Notes: generated by a model not told the origin, from the letters alone. Shown: positions 1-7,750, counted from the stretch's first letter. The stretch is DNA of 37,093 nt from an uncultured Burkholderiales bacterium (GCA_902826305.1 CADEEH010000040.1:1-37093); one strand, 5' to 3'. Translations and numbers: made by a program.

Positions 1-118
1 CGTAGTACTCGGACAGGTGCGCCTTCCAGGTGGCGGTCAGCGGGAACCGGGTGTCGACCCAGTTCAGCGCGTGATCCAGCACGGAGGCATTGGCGGGAAG
101 CTGCTTCTCTGAAGCCAT
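1..118 (-). CDS. petB: Cytochrome b of the bc1 complex, N-terminus only
   Basis: This is the first 39 codons of the quinol-cytochrome c reductase cytochrome b subunit, cut by the window start. The translated segment contains NWVDTRFPLT and WKAHLSEYY, which match the conserved N-terminus of bacterial cytochrome b (normally about 400 or more residues). The ATG is at 118, with a modest GAGAG purine stretch upstream. It lies 28 bp downstream of the Rieske gene on the same strand, the usual petA-petB order, so the two are very likely co-transcribed. Cytochrome b is the haem-carrying membrane core that oxidises ubiquinol. Only the start is visible, so haem ligands cannot be checked. Confidence 0.9.
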   Translation of the reverse strand, partial: MASEKQLPANASVLDHALNWVDTRFPLTATWKAHLSEYY

Positions 119-146
119 GGATGGTTCTCTCTGCCTGGCGGCCCGT

Positions 147-776
147 TCAGGCCTTCTTGTCTTCGCCGACGATCAGCCGGGTGTCCGACAGGTAGGTGTG
201 CGGCGGCACGTCGAGATTGCGGCTGGCCGGCTTGTTCTTGAAGACCCGGCCGGCGATGTCGAAGGTCGACCCGTGGCACGGGCACAGGAACCCGCCCTGC
301 CAGTCGTCCGGCAGCGAAGGCTGCGCGCCGGGCTGGAACTTGTCCGACGGCGAACAGCCCAGGTGTGAACAGATGCCGACGACGACCAGGTACTCGGGCT
401 TGATCGAGCGCACCTGGTTCTTCGCGTACTCGGGTGTCTTCAGCTGGTAGTACTGCTCGGACTTGGGATCGACCACCTGCGGATCGGTCTTTTTCAGGCT
501 TTCCAGCATCTCGGGCGTGCGCCGGACGATCCAGACCGGGTTGCCGCGCCATTCGACGCGCCGCATCTCACCGGCCCTGAGCCCGCCCAGGTCGACTTCG
601 ACCGGGGCGCCCGCCGCCTTGGCCCGTTCCGAAGGCTGGAAGGTGCTGACCAGGGGGATGGCGACCCCGAGGCCGGCCACGGCGCCGACGGCGCAGGTGG
701 TGACCAGGGCGGTGCGGCGGGAGGGGTCTTCCGGCAGGAGGGGACTGCCACCGAGGGTGGTTAGGGAGTTGCTCAT
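147..776 (-). CDS. petA: Ubiquinol-cytochrome c reductase Rieske iron-sulfur subunit
   Basis: A 209-residue protein that carries the 2Fe-2S cluster of the bc1 complex and passes electrons from ubiquinol to cytochrome c1. Both cluster-binding boxes are present: CSHLGC at about 136-141 and CPCHGS at about 165-170. An N-terminal twin-arginine segment (SRRTALV, about 19-25) precedes a hydrophobic stretch (about 24-45), typical of the uncleaved Tat anchor of this family. I chose the ATG at 776, not an in-frame upstream start at 839, because AAGGA lies just upstream and the length fits the family. It is the first gene of a likely petA-petB operon running off the window. A TAAAAT -10-like box sits at 861-866. 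Confidence 0.96.
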   Translation of the reverse strand: MSNSLTTLGGSPLLPEDPSRRTALVTTCAVGAVAGLGVAIPLVSTFQPSERAKAAGAPVEVDLGGLRAGEMRRVEWRGNPVWIVRRTPEMLESLKKTDPQVVDPKSEQYYQLKTPEYAKNQVRSIKPEYLVVVGICSHLGCSPSDKFQPGAQPSLPDDWQGGFLCPCHGSTFDIAGRVFKNKPASRNLDVPPHTYLSDTRLIVGEDKKA

Positions 777-860
777 GGTGTCCTTGACCAGGATCGCGAT
801 TTCGACTTGGTGACTGCTCGGTATGGCCTGAACGGCCATGCGCGATCTGGGTAATCTGGC

Positions 861-866
861 ATTTTA
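861..866 (-). promoter_or_regulatory. Candidate -10 box for petA
   Basis: On the minus strand this reads TAAAAT (5 of 6 to the sigma-70 consensus), 84 bp upstream of the petA ATG in the AT-richer part of the petA/mscL divergent gap. No convincing -35 hexamer stands at 17 bp, so the call is tentative. Confidence 0.3.
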
Positions 867-1018
867 GCGTATTGCATTGCGCAAAGAAAAACAGGCTGAC
901 ACGGTGTTGCTAATCCGTTCGGGCGTGATATCCCGCATGGGATTGATGCTATTTTCCCGGCAACACATTCGCGCGGCGCGGCCGCGCGCCGATTTTTCGT
1001 TCGTTCAGGAGGAACTAG

Positions 1019-1459
1019 ATGGGCATGATGCAGGAGTTCAAGGAGTTTGCGGTCAAGGGCAACGCGATCGATCTGGCGGTCGGCGTGATCATCGGTGGCG
1101 CATTCGGCAAGATCATCGATTCGATCGTCAACGACCTGGTGATGCCGATCGTCTCGTTCCTGTTCGGGGGCAAGTTCGACTTCACGAACCTGTTCGTCGT
1201 CCTCGGCAAGGCGCCGGAGAACATGCCGGCCACCTACGACGCGCTCAAGAAGGCCGGCGTGCCGATCTTCGCCTATGGCAGCTTCCTGACGATCCTGATC
1301 AACTTCGTGCTGATGGCGTTCGCGATCTTCATGCTGGTCAAGGCGCTGAACAAGTGGAAGGGCAAGCTGGATGCCCCGGCCCCGGCCCCGGCCGGCCCGC
1401 CCGCCGAGCAGGTCCTGCTCGGTGAGATCCGCGACCTGCTGAAACGTCGCCCCGCCTGA
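1019..1459 (+). CDS. mscL: Large-conductance mechanosensitive channel
   Basis: A 146-residue inner-membrane channel that opens under membrane tension to release osmolytes during hypo-osmotic shock. The N-terminal amphipathic helix and first transmembrane segment (FKEFAVKGNAIDLAVGVIIGG region, residues about 6-27) carry the family signature, and a second transmembrane helix lies at about 86-108. The C-terminal LLGEIRDLLKRR bundle helix follows a short Ala-Pro-rich linker. The length is slightly above the roughly 136 residues of E. coli MscL because of that linker. The start is decided by a perfect AGGAGG at 1007-1012, six bases before the ATG. It is divergent from petA and is followed by two adjacent intrinsic terminators, so it is probably monocistronic. 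Confidence 0.97.
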   Translation: MGMMQEFKEFAVKGNAIDLAVGVIIGGAFGKIIDSIVNDLVMPIVSFLFGGKFDFTNLFVVLGKAPENMPATYDALKKAGVPIFAYGSFLTILINFVLMAFAIFMLVKALNKWKGKLDAPAPAPAGPPAEQVLLGEIRDLLKRRPA

Positions 1460-1472
1460 TCCCGCCGCCGCG

Positions 1473-1492
1473 CCGGTCCGTTCGCGGACCGG
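1473..1492 (+). other. UUCG-capped hairpin after mscL
   Basis: A perfect 8-bp inverted repeat, CCGGTCCG (1473-1480) and CGGACCGG (1485-1492), closed by TTCG. In RNA this is a very stable UUCG tetraloop. It starts 14 bp after the mscL stop and has no T-run, so it is more likely a 3'-end stabiliser or pause hairpin than a terminator. Confidence 0.6.
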
Positions 1493-1517
1493 TGGATGGC
1501 GGTGCCGGATCTCGGAA

Positions 1518-1543
1518 GGGCCGCCTTGGGGCGGCCCTTTTTT
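1518..1543 (+). terminator. Intrinsic terminator 1 after mscL
   Basis: Stem GGGCCGCC (1518-1525) and GGCGGCCC (1530-1537) with a four-base loop, followed by six T (1538-1543). It is oriented to end mscL transcription. Confidence 0.9.
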
Positions 1544-1548
1544 CATTC

Positions 1549-1571
1549 GCCGCCTGGGGCGGCCCTTTTTT
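1549..1571 (+). terminator. Intrinsic terminator 2 after mscL (duplicate of terminator 1)
   Basis: Stem GCCGCC (1549-1554) and GGCGGC (1558-1563) followed by CC and six T (1566-1571). It shares almost its whole sequence with the terminator just upstream, so the pair looks like a tandem duplication. Confidence 0.85.
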
Positions 1572-1598
1572 CGTCCACCGCGCGGGCCGCCGGCCCGG

Positions 1599-2417
1599 TC
1601 AGACCGGGTTGTCGTCGTCGACGAACCGGTGCTCGATGCCGAAACGACGGGCGAGCGCCTCGCCCAGGGCCTGCACGCCGCCGCGTTCGGTCGCATGGTG
1701 GCCGGCCGCGAAATAGACGATGCCGGCCTCGCGCGCGAGGTGGGTGGTCCGTTCGGCGATCTCGCCGCTGACAAACGCGTCCGCCCCGGCGGCGATCGCG
1801 GCGTCGAGCATGTCCTGGGCCGCCCCGGTGCACCAGGCGATCCGGCGGATCGGCCGCTCGAGTGCACCGACCACCAGCGGGGCGCGACCGAGCCGCGCGG
1901 CCAGCAGGGCACCGATCCCGGGTGCGGTACGGGGCCGTGGCAGATCGGCGTGGCAGATCAGATCGGTCGGCCCGCTGCGGCCGGCGATCTTCCAGCCCAT
2001 CAGCGCGCCCAGCCGCGCGTTGTTGCCCAGCGTCGGGTGCACGTCCAGCGGCAGGTGGTAGGCGATCAGGCTCAGATCGCCCCCGATCAGCCGCGCGAGC
2101 CGGTGGCGACGGATGCCGACGATCCTCGGATCCTCGCCGCGCCAGAAATAGCCGTGGTGCACCAGCAGCGCATCGGCTTCGGCGGCCAGTGCCTGATCGA
2201 TCACCGCCACACTCGCGGTGACCGCGCTGACGAGCCGCCGCACGCGCGGCCTGCCTTCCACCTGCAGCCCGTTTGGGCAATAATCGCTGAAGCGCGGAAC
2301 ATCGAGCAGCGCATCGGCGTAGTTCGCCAGGTTCTGCAGCGACACCTCGCCACCGTTCCCCGACCGCCGCCGCGCAGCCTTCGTCCGACCCCGCGTTGTC
2401 CCGACCTTCCGATCCAT
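1599..2417 (-). CDS. Nif3-like dinuclear metal-centre protein (YbgI/DUF34 family)
   Basis: A 272-residue protein of the Nif3/YbgI family, known as toroidal hexamers with a two-metal site. The exact cellular reaction is not settled; links to GTP cyclohydrolase-like or hydrolase activity have been proposed. Family motifs are clear: YCPNGLQVEG near the N-terminus, HHGYFW (metal-binding histidines), HLPLDVHPTLGNN, and AGHHATERGG near the C-terminus. The start is set by GGGAGG (2425-2430) seven bases before the ATG at 2417. An in-frame ATG at 2450 would overlap the divergent protease start. A basic Arg/Lys-rich segment precedes the conserved domain and is unusual for the family; an internal GTG (VSLQNLANY) would remove it. 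Confidence 0.9.
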   Translation of the reverse strand: MDRKVGTTRGRTKAARRRSGNGGEVSLQNLANYADALLDVPRFSDYCPNGLQVEGRPRVRRLVSAVTASVAVIDQALAAEADALLVHHGYFWRGEDPRIVGIRRHRLARLIGGDLSLIAYHLPLDVHPTLGNNARLGALMGWKIAGRSGPTDLICHADLPRPRTAPGIGALLAARLGRAPLVVGALERPIRRIAWCTGAAQDMLDAAIAAGADAFVSGEIAERTTHLAREAGIVYFAAGHHATERGGVQALGEALARRFGIEHRFVDDDNPV

Positions 2418-2448
2418 CAGCACGCCTCCCGGCGATCCGGCATCCGCC

Positions 2449-3648
2449 ATGCTCCACCGTCTCTGGATGACATTCGCCCAGGCGGTCACGATCGCCCTGG
2501 CGGTCGTGTTCGTCGTCGCCACGCTGAAGCCCGAGTGGCTGCCGTCGCGACTGTCGGGTGTCCCGCCCGAAGCACCACCCGCCGCCGCGGCCCCGCCGGC
2601 GATCACACCGCCCGCGGGCGCGCCGGCCGCGCCGTCGTCGAAGGACCCGTCGATTCTGTCATACAGCGAGGCGGCGCGACGGGCGACGCCCTCGGTGGTC
2701 AACATCTTCACCAGCAAGGAAGTGCGGTTGTCGCCGAACAACCCGATGCTCAACGATCCGCTGTTCCGCCGCTTCTTCGGTGATCAGTACCCGCAGCGCC
2801 AGCAGTCCTCGAGCCTGGGCTCGGGTGTGATCGTGTCGGCCGATGGCATGGTGCTGACCAACCATCACGTCGTCGAATCCGGCGGCGACATCGAAGTGCT
2901 GCTGTCGGACGGACGCAAGACGAGGGCGCGTGTCGTCGGCAGCGATCCGGAGACCGATCTCGCGTTGCTGCGCACCGAACTGAAGGACCTGCCGGCGATC
3001 ACCTTCGGCGACCCGGACAACGCGCGCATCGGCGACGTGGTGCTGGCGATCGGCAATCCGTTCGGTGTCGGGCAGACGGTGACGATGGGCATCATCAGCG
3101 CGCTCGGGCGCAGCCAGCTCGGCATCAACACGTTCGAGAACTTCATCCAGACCGACGCGGCGATCAACCCGGGCAACTCCGGGGGTGCGCTGGTCGATGC
3201 CGAAGGCCAGCTGCTGGGCATCAACACCGCGATCTACTCGCGTTCGGGCGGATCGCTGGGCATCGGCTTCGCGATCCCGGCGTCGACCGCGAAGAACGTG
3301 ATGCAGCAGATCGTCACCACCGGCAGCGTGATCCGCGGCTACATCGGCGTCGAGCCGCAGGACGTGACCCCGGAGATGGCCGATGCGTTCCGGCTGCCGC
3401 GTTCGGACGGTGCGATCATCGCCGGCGTGATGCGCGGCGGCCCGGCCGACAAGGCGGGGGTCAAGGTCGGCGACATCCTGATCAGCGTCGACGGCAAGGC
3501 GGTCCCCAACACCGCGACGATGCTCAACACGATCGCGCAGATCAAGCCCGGCTCCAGCGCCCAGTTCCGCTTCGTACGCGACCGGCGCGAGATGGAGCTG
3601 CCGATCGTCGTCGGCCGCCGGCCGAAGCCGACCGGCAAGCCGGAGTGA
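2449..3648 (+). CDS. Membrane-anchored periplasmic serine protease (DegQ/DegS family, one PDZ domain)
   Basis: A 399-residue trypsin-like protease (MEROPS S1C) with one PDZ domain, expected to act in periplasmic quality control or envelope-stress signalling. An N-terminal hydrophobic helix (about 9-26) is followed by a Pro/Ala-rich linker (about 36-65). The protease domain shows the full triad: His140 in TNHHVV, Asp170 in TDLALL and Ser244 in GNSGG. The PDZ domain covers about 295-390 (GYIGVEPQ, then ADKAGVKVGDILISVDG). A single PDZ plus an uncleaved-looking anchor resembles DegS/AlgW more than two-PDZ DegP, but the sequence alone cannot decide substrate cleavage versus anti-sigma cleavage. 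No good ribosome site precedes the ATG at 2449; Met7 is an alternative start. Confidence 0.94.
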   Translation: MLHRLWMTFAQAVTIALAVVFVVATLKPEWLPSRLSGVPPEAPPAAAAPPAITPPAGAPAAPSSKDPSILSYSEAARRATPSVVNIFTSKEVRLSPNNPMLNDPLFRRFFGDQYPQRQQSSSLGSGVIVSADGMVLTNHHVVESGGDIEVLLSDGRKTRARVVGSDPETDLALLRTELKDLPAITFGDPDNARIGDVVLAIGNPFGVGQTVTMGIISALGRSQLGINTFENFIQTDAAINPGNSGGALVDAEGQLLGINTAIYSRSGGSLGIGFAIPASTAKNVMQQIVTTGSVIRGYIGVEPQDVTPEMADAFRLPRSDGAIIAGVMRGGPADKAGVKVGDILISVDGKAVPNTATMLNTIAQIKPGSSAQFRFVRDRREMELPIVVGRRPKPTGKPE

Positions 3649-3666
3649 GCCGGCCCGGCCGGCGCG

Positions 3667-5088
3667 TCAGCTTGCCGCCGGCCGCAGGATCTTGCCCGGA
3701 TTCATGATGTCGTCCGGATCGAGCGCGCGCTTGATCCGCCGCATCAGGTCGACCGCATCGTCGCCGGCTTCCTCGAGCAGGAAGTCCATCTTGTGCAGAC
3801 CGATGCCGTGTTCACCGGTGCAGGTGCCGTCCATCGACAACGCGAGGCGGACGATGTCGGCGTTCAGCCGCTCACCCTCCTGCATCTCGGCTTCATCCTC
3901 GGGCTTGATCATCAGCACGGCGTGGAAATTGCCGTCGCCGACGTGGCCGAAGATCATCGACGGGAAGGACGCGGCGTCCAGGATCCGGCGTGCGCCCTCG
4001 ATCGAATCGGCGAGCCGCGAGATCGGCACGCAGGTGTCGGTCGAGATCGCACGCGACCCGGGCCGGGCCTGCAGGCACGCGAAGTAGGCGTGATGGCGCG
4101 CGTTCCAGAGCCGGGTGCGGTCCTCGGGCCGGGTCGCCCATTCGAAGTCCTGCCCGCCGAGATCGCGGGTGATCGCCTGTACGGTCGCAGCCTGTTCCTG
4201 CACGCCGGATTCGGTGCCGTGGAACTCGAAGAACAGCGTCGGTGCCTCGCGCAGCGTCGTGTGGCTGTGGGCGTTGATCGCACGGATCGTCGCCGCATCC
4301 AGGAACTCGCTGCGCGCGATCGGCACGCCGAGCTGGATCGTCTGGATCACCGCGTCGACCGCCGCCTTCGCGGTCGGGAAGTTGACGACCGCCGCCGAGA
4401 TCGCCTCGGGCTGCGGATACAGCCGGACGGTCACCTCGGTGATCACACCCAACGTGCCTTCGGAACCGACGAACAGCCGGGTCAGGTCGTAACCCGCCGA
4501 TGACTTGCGCGCGCGACCCGCCGTACGCACCACCTTGCCGTCGGCCGTGACGACCGTCAGCGCGAGCACGTTCTCGCGCATCGTGCCGTAACGGACCGCG
4601 TTGGTGCCCGAGGCACGGGTCGCGGTCATGCCGCCGAGACTGGCGTCGGCGCCCGGGTCGATCGGAAAGAACAGGCCACTCGTGCGCAACTCGTCGTTCA
4701 GCTGCTTGCGGGTGACGCCGGCCTGCACCGTCGCGGTCAGGTCCTCGGCGTGCACCGCCAGCACCTTGTTCATCTGCGACAGATCCACCGAGATGCCGCC
4801 GCGCACGGCGAGCAGGTGGCCCTCGATCGACGAGCCGACCCCGTACGGGATCAGGGGGAAGTGATGCTCGCGGCAGGCGCCCACCACCGCCTGCACCTCC
4901 TCGGTCGTATGGGCGAACACGACCGCGTCGGGGGCGACCAGCGGAAACGGCGACTCGTCGCGACCGTGGTGATCACGCACCGCCTGTGCGGTCGAGAACC
5001 GGTCGCCGAAACGCTGACGCAACTGCTCGGCCAGTGAAGCCGGCAACGGACGCCCGAGGGCGTCCGGCGCGGGAAACGGATGGTTCAT
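3667..5088 (-). CDS. FAD-linked D-lactate/2-hydroxyacid dehydrogenase (GlcD/LDHD family)
   Basis: A 473-residue flavoprotein of the FAD-binding type 4 (VAO) family, expected to oxidise D-lactate, glycolate or a related D-2-hydroxyacid and pass electrons to the respiratory chain. The N-terminal FAD domain contains PYGVGSSIEGH (81-91), the FAD pyrophosphate loop, and FVGSEGTLGVITEVTVRLYP (about 207-226). The C-terminal FAD-oxidase domain has GHVGDGNFH and the signature CTGEHGIG (about 419-426), then ALDPDDIMNPGKI. GGAG eight bases upstream supports the ATG at 5088. It is a single polypeptide, without an adjacent GlcE/GlcF pair, which favours the stand-alone LDHD type. It ends convergent with the protease gene, 18 bp apart. 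The substrate cannot be fixed from sequence. Confidence 0.93.
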   Translation of the reverse strand: MNHPFPAPDALGRPLPASLAEQLRQRFGDRFSTAQAVRDHHGRDESPFPLVAPDAVVFAHTTEEVQAVVGACREHHFPLIPYGVGSSIEGHLLAVRGGISVDLSQMNKVLAVHAEDLTATVQAGVTRKQLNDELRTSGLFFPIDPGADASLGGMTATRASGTNAVRYGTMRENVLALTVVTADGKVVRTAGRARKSSAGYDLTRLFVGSEGTLGVITEVTVRLYPQPEAISAAVVNFPTAKAAVDAVIQTIQLGVPIARSEFLDAATIRAINAHSHTTLREAPTLFFEFHGTESGVQEQAATVQAITRDLGGQDFEWATRPEDRTRLWNARHHAYFACLQARPGSRAISTDTCVPISRLADSIEGARRILDAASFPSMIFGHVGDGNFHAVLMIKPEDEAEMQEGERLNADIVRLALSMDGTCTGEHGIGLHKMDFLLEEAGDDAVDLMRRIKRALDPDDIMNPGKILRPAAS

Positions 5089-5224
5089 CGGTGTCTCCGG
5101 GCAAGCGGTCTGGTGGTCAAGGATAGTCGATCACCCTCGTTCACGGGTGATGCCGGCATCATCCCGTCGGCGACCGGGGTGGATTACGGTCCGGAGCCCG
5201 CCATCGGCGCTACGATACGCACCT

Positions 5225-5779
5225 ATGGGACATCGACTGACACAAATCGCCACCCGCACCGGCGACGACGGCTCCACCGGACTGGGCGACGGGACCCGGA
5301 CCCAGAAGGACAGCCTGCGCATCGCCGCACTCGGCGACGTGGATGAATTGAACTCGGTGATCGGGCTGCTGCTGACCGAACCGCTGCCGCCCGATGTCAG
5401 CGCGGCGCTGATCGACATCCAGCACGACCTCTTCGACCTGGGTGCCGAGCTGTGCATACCGGGCTACGAGAACGTGACCGAGGCACAGATCGCGCGACTC
5501 GACGAGCTGCTGAAGGCACACAACGACACGCTGCCGCGCCTGGCGGAATTCATCCTGCCCGGCGGCTCGCGCGCGGCGGCGCTGGCGCATCTGGCCCGCA
5601 CCGTGTGCCGGCGCGCGGAACGGACCGTGGTCGCCCTGGCGCACCAGGAGCCGATGCGCGCGATCGGCCGTCAGTACCTGAACCGGCTCTCGGACCTGAT
5701 GTTCGTGCTGGCGCGGGTGCTCAACCGTCACGCCGGCGGCACCGACGTGTTGTGGCAGCGCGGGGCGAAACGCGAGTAG
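5225..5779 (+). CDS. Cob(I)alamin adenosyltransferase, PduO type
   Basis: A 184-residue cytosolic enzyme that transfers the adenosyl group of ATP to cob(I)alamin to make adenosylcobalamin. The N-terminal ATP loop TRTGDDGSTGLGDG (11-24) is diagnostic for PduO-type ATRs. Further in are GDVDELNS, RRAERTVVAL and LNRLSDLMFVLAR, the conserved helical-bundle motifs. I chose the ATG at 5225 because the conserved domain starts at once. A TACGAT -10-like box at 5211-5216 would place transcription start almost at the ATG, so the mRNA may be leaderless or nearly so. Its stop lies six bases before a long palindromic element. Confidence 0.95.
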   Translation: MGHRLTQIATRTGDDGSTGLGDGTRTQKDSLRIAALGDVDELNSVIGLLLTEPLPPDVSAALIDIQHDLFDLGAELCIPGYENVTEAQIARLDELLKAHNDTLPRLAEFILPGGSRAAALAHLARTVCRRAERTVVALAHQEPMRAIGRQYLNRLSDLMFVLARVLNRHAGGTDVLWQRGAKRE

Positions 5780-5784
5780 GGCGC

Positions 5785-5907
5785 AGAACCTGTCGGAAAG
5801 CGTAGCGAGCAGGCCCGAGTTGCGCGCGAGAAGCGCAAGCGTACGGACAGTACGCTGAGCATCACAGCGCACAAATCGGGACGCGCAGCAGCTTTACGAC
5901 AGGTTCT
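5785..5907. repeat. 123-bp imperfect palindromic element with 11-bp perfect termini
   Basis: The outer arms are identical inverted repeats, AGAACCTGTCG (5785-5795) and CGACAGGTTCT (5897-5907). Inner arms keep partial symmetry (AAAGC, and CCCGAGTTGCGCG opposite CCCGATTTGTGCG), and the centre is a perfect hairpin AGCGTAC-GGACA-GTACGCT (5838-5856). It fills nearly all the space between two convergent genes, starting 6 bp after one stop and overlapping the other gene's TAG. It could be a MITE- or REP-like insertion acting as a two-way transcription end. No transposase is nearby and no second copy was seen in this window. Confidence 0.75.
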
Positions 5908-6523
5908 AGGATTCGCGGGATGCTTCGAGATACGACACCAGCTTCGCGCTGGTCTGGCGAAGCCGCTCGGACAGCAACTGCACCAGCTTGAGCAGGATCT
6001 TGTTGCCGAGCTTGGGCTCGTCCTGCAGCACAAGCATCAGCGCATCCCGCGTGAGTACCGCAATGCGCGAATACTCGAGCGTCACACACGATGCGAAACG
6101 GGGCTCGCCGTCGAACATCGACATCTCACCCAGCGCGTGGCCGGCGTGGGCGACGGCGATCCGCGACGGGTAGTTGTAGCGATTGCGGCGCAGGACATCG
6201 ACCATGCCCTGCATCAGCAGCACCATGAAGTCGCCGGTCTCGCCTTCGTTGATCACGGTGACACCCGGGGGCGCCTCGTAGACATACATGAACGCGCCGA
6301 GCGTGCGGGTCTCGTCGATGTCCAGCCCCGAGAACAGCGGTGTCCGCGCCATCAGCGTGTGGATCTGGTCGGCGAACTCGCTCGCCCGACCGATCGGCTT
6401 GAGTCCGAGGGCGATCAGCCGCTCATGCGGCGTCGAACGGCTCGACCCTGCCTTGCCCGCCTCGACCGGCGGAGGCATCGTCTTGCCGGGCGCGTTGCCG
6501 GCGCCTGTGGATACCGTCTCCAT
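5906..6523 (-). CDS. Cyclic nucleotide-binding (CRP/FNR-like cNMP fold) domain protein without DNA-binding domain
   Basis: A 205-residue protein. After a low-complexity N-terminus (about 1-45), a cNMP-binding beta-roll runs from about 55 to 165. It contains INEGETGDFMVLLMQG and the phosphate-binding cassette GEMSMFDGEPRFASC (132-146), including the Gly-Glu pair and Arg142 expected to contact the cyclic nucleotide phosphate. A C-terminal helix (about 166-200) follows, but there is no helix-turn-helix, so it is probably not a direct transcription factor. It may bind cAMP or c-di-GMP-like ligands or a partner protein. AGAGG precedes the ATG and a TATAAA box lies at 6552-6557. The stop TAG lies inside the edge of the palindromic element. 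Confidence 0.85.
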   Translation of the reverse strand: METVSTGAGNAPGKTMPPPVEAGKAGSSRSTPHERLIALGLKPIGRASEFADQIHTLMARTPLFSGLDIDETRTLGAFMYVYEAPPGVTVINEGETGDFMVLLMQGMVDVLRRNRYNYPSRIAVAHAGHALGEMSMFDGEPRFASCVTLEYSRIAVLTRDALMLVLQDEPKLGNKILLKLVQLLSERLRQTSAKLVSYLEASRES

Positions 6524-6551
6524 CGCGGCCTCTCATGAATAGCGTCGGGAA

Positions 6552-6557
6552 TTTATA
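6552..6557 (-). promoter_or_regulatory. Candidate -10 box for the cNMP-binding gene
   Basis: On the minus strand this reads TATAAA, 28 bp upstream of the ATG at 6523, in the 128-bp gap after aroG. This suggests the gene can be transcribed separately from aroG. A -35 is not obvious. Confidence 0.4.
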
Positions 6558-6651
6558 GCACGGAATATCGACGCTTCCCGGAGAGCGGCATGGGGCCACG
6601 GGTGATGACCGACGAATGGCGGCCGCACGGCGACCGGCAGCCGGGTTCATG

Positions 6652-7716
6652 TCAATCCGGCTGCACCAACCGTCGCGCACGCGCCGCTTCCGCCAGCCGT
6701 TCCAGCACACCGATCGTCTGTTCCCAACCGAGGCAACCGTCGGTGATGCTCTGCCCGTAGATCAGTTCGCGACCCGGCACCAGGTCCTGACGGCCGGCGA
6801 CCAGGTGACTCTCGACCATCATGCCGAAGATCCGCTGGTCACCCGCGCCGACCTGGGCGGCGACCGTGCCGACGACCGAGACCTGGTTCTCGGGCCGCTT
6901 CTGGCTGTTGCCATGGCTGGCATCGATCATCAGCCGGCAGGCGAGCGCCGCCGCGGCAGCCTCCTTGCAGGCGGCATCGACGCTGGCGGCGTCGAAGTTC
7001 GGCGCCTTGCCGCCGCGCAGGATCACGTGGCAGTCCTCGTTGCCCTGCGTGGAGACGATCGCCGAGTGCCCACCCTTGGTCACCGACAGGAAGTGGTGCG
7101 GCTGCGAGGCCGCCTTGATCGCGTCGAACGCGATCTTCAGGCTGCCGTCGGTGCCGTTCTTGAAGCCGACCGGGCACGACAGGCCCGAGGCGAGCTCGCG
7201 GTGGGTCTGCGACTCGGTGGTCCGCGCGCCGATCGCTCCCCAGGCGATCAGGTCGGCGACGTACTGCGGCGTGATCATGTCCAGGTACTCGCTGCCGGCC
7301 GGCAGGCCCATCTCGTTGATGTCGAGCAGCAGCTCGCGAGCCAGGCGCAGGCCCTTGTTGATGTCGAAGCTGTCGTCCAGATCCGGATCGTTGATCAGGC
7401 CCTTCCAGCCGACCGTGGTGCGCGGCTTCTCGAAGTAGACCCGCATCACGACTTCGAGATCGTCGGCGAAACGCTGGCGCTGCTCGGTGAGGCGCTGCGC
7501 GTATTCGCGGGCCGCCTTCACGTCGTGGATCGAACACGGACCGACCACCACCAGCAGCCGGTCGTCCATCCCGTTGAGGATCCGGTGGATCGCCTGCCGG
7601 GCGCCGGAGACGACCTTCTCCGCCTTGTCGCCGACCGGAAACTCGCGCACCAGGTGTGAAGGCGGGGCGAGTTCCTTGTAGGCGCGGATCCGGGTGTCGT
7701 CTGTCGTATTGGGCAT
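6652..7716 (-). CDS. aroG: 3-deoxy-7-phosphoheptulonate (DAHP) synthase, type I AroG-like
   Basis: A 354-residue cytosolic enzyme that condenses phosphoenolpyruvate and erythrose 4-phosphate to DAHP, the first step of the shikimate pathway. It aligns by eye with E. coli AroG throughout. Conserved blocks include VVGPCSIHD (metal-binding Cys), MRVYFEKPRTTVGWKGLINDP (PEP-binding region), GARTTESQTHRELASGLS, GFKNGTDG, ILRGGKAPNF and MIDASHGNS. The family is feedback-inhibited by one aromatic amino acid; which one cannot be read safely here. I use the ATG at 7716 (MPNTTDD); a GTG at 7728 is in frame, and neither has a strong ribosome site. Upstream lies an aromatic-rich leader peptide and terminator, described separately, predicted to control this gene by attenuation. 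Confidence 0.97.
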   Translation of the reverse strand: MPNTTDDTRIRAYKELAPPSHLVREFPVGDKAEKVVSGARQAIHRILNGMDDRLLVVVGPCSIHDVKAAREYAQRLTEQRQRFADDLEVVMRVYFEKPRTTVGWKGLINDPDLDDSFDINKGLRLARELLLDINEMGLPAGSEYLDMITPQYVADLIAWGAIGARTTESQTHRELASGLSCPVGFKNGTDGSLKIAFDAIKAASQPHHFLSVTKGGHSAIVSTQGNEDCHVILRGGKAPNFDAASVDAACKEAAAAALACRLMIDASHGNSQKRPENQVSVVGTVAAQVGAGDQRIFGMMVESHLVAGRQDLVPGRELIYGQSITDGCLGWEQTIGVLERLAEAARARRLVQPD

Positions 7717-7750
7717 GGCGGGCTGCACTTGAAACGTCGAAAGGGGGCCG

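Noticed and set aside
3649-3663. GCCGGCC-type palindrome between the convergent protease and dehydrogenase genes
   Set aside because: It lacks a T-run on either strand, and such GC palindromes are frequent by chance in this composition, so it is not called a terminator.
7717-7728. GTG at 7728 as the aroG start
   Set aside because: It adds four non-conserved residues and has no better ribosome site than the ATG at 7716. It remains possible.
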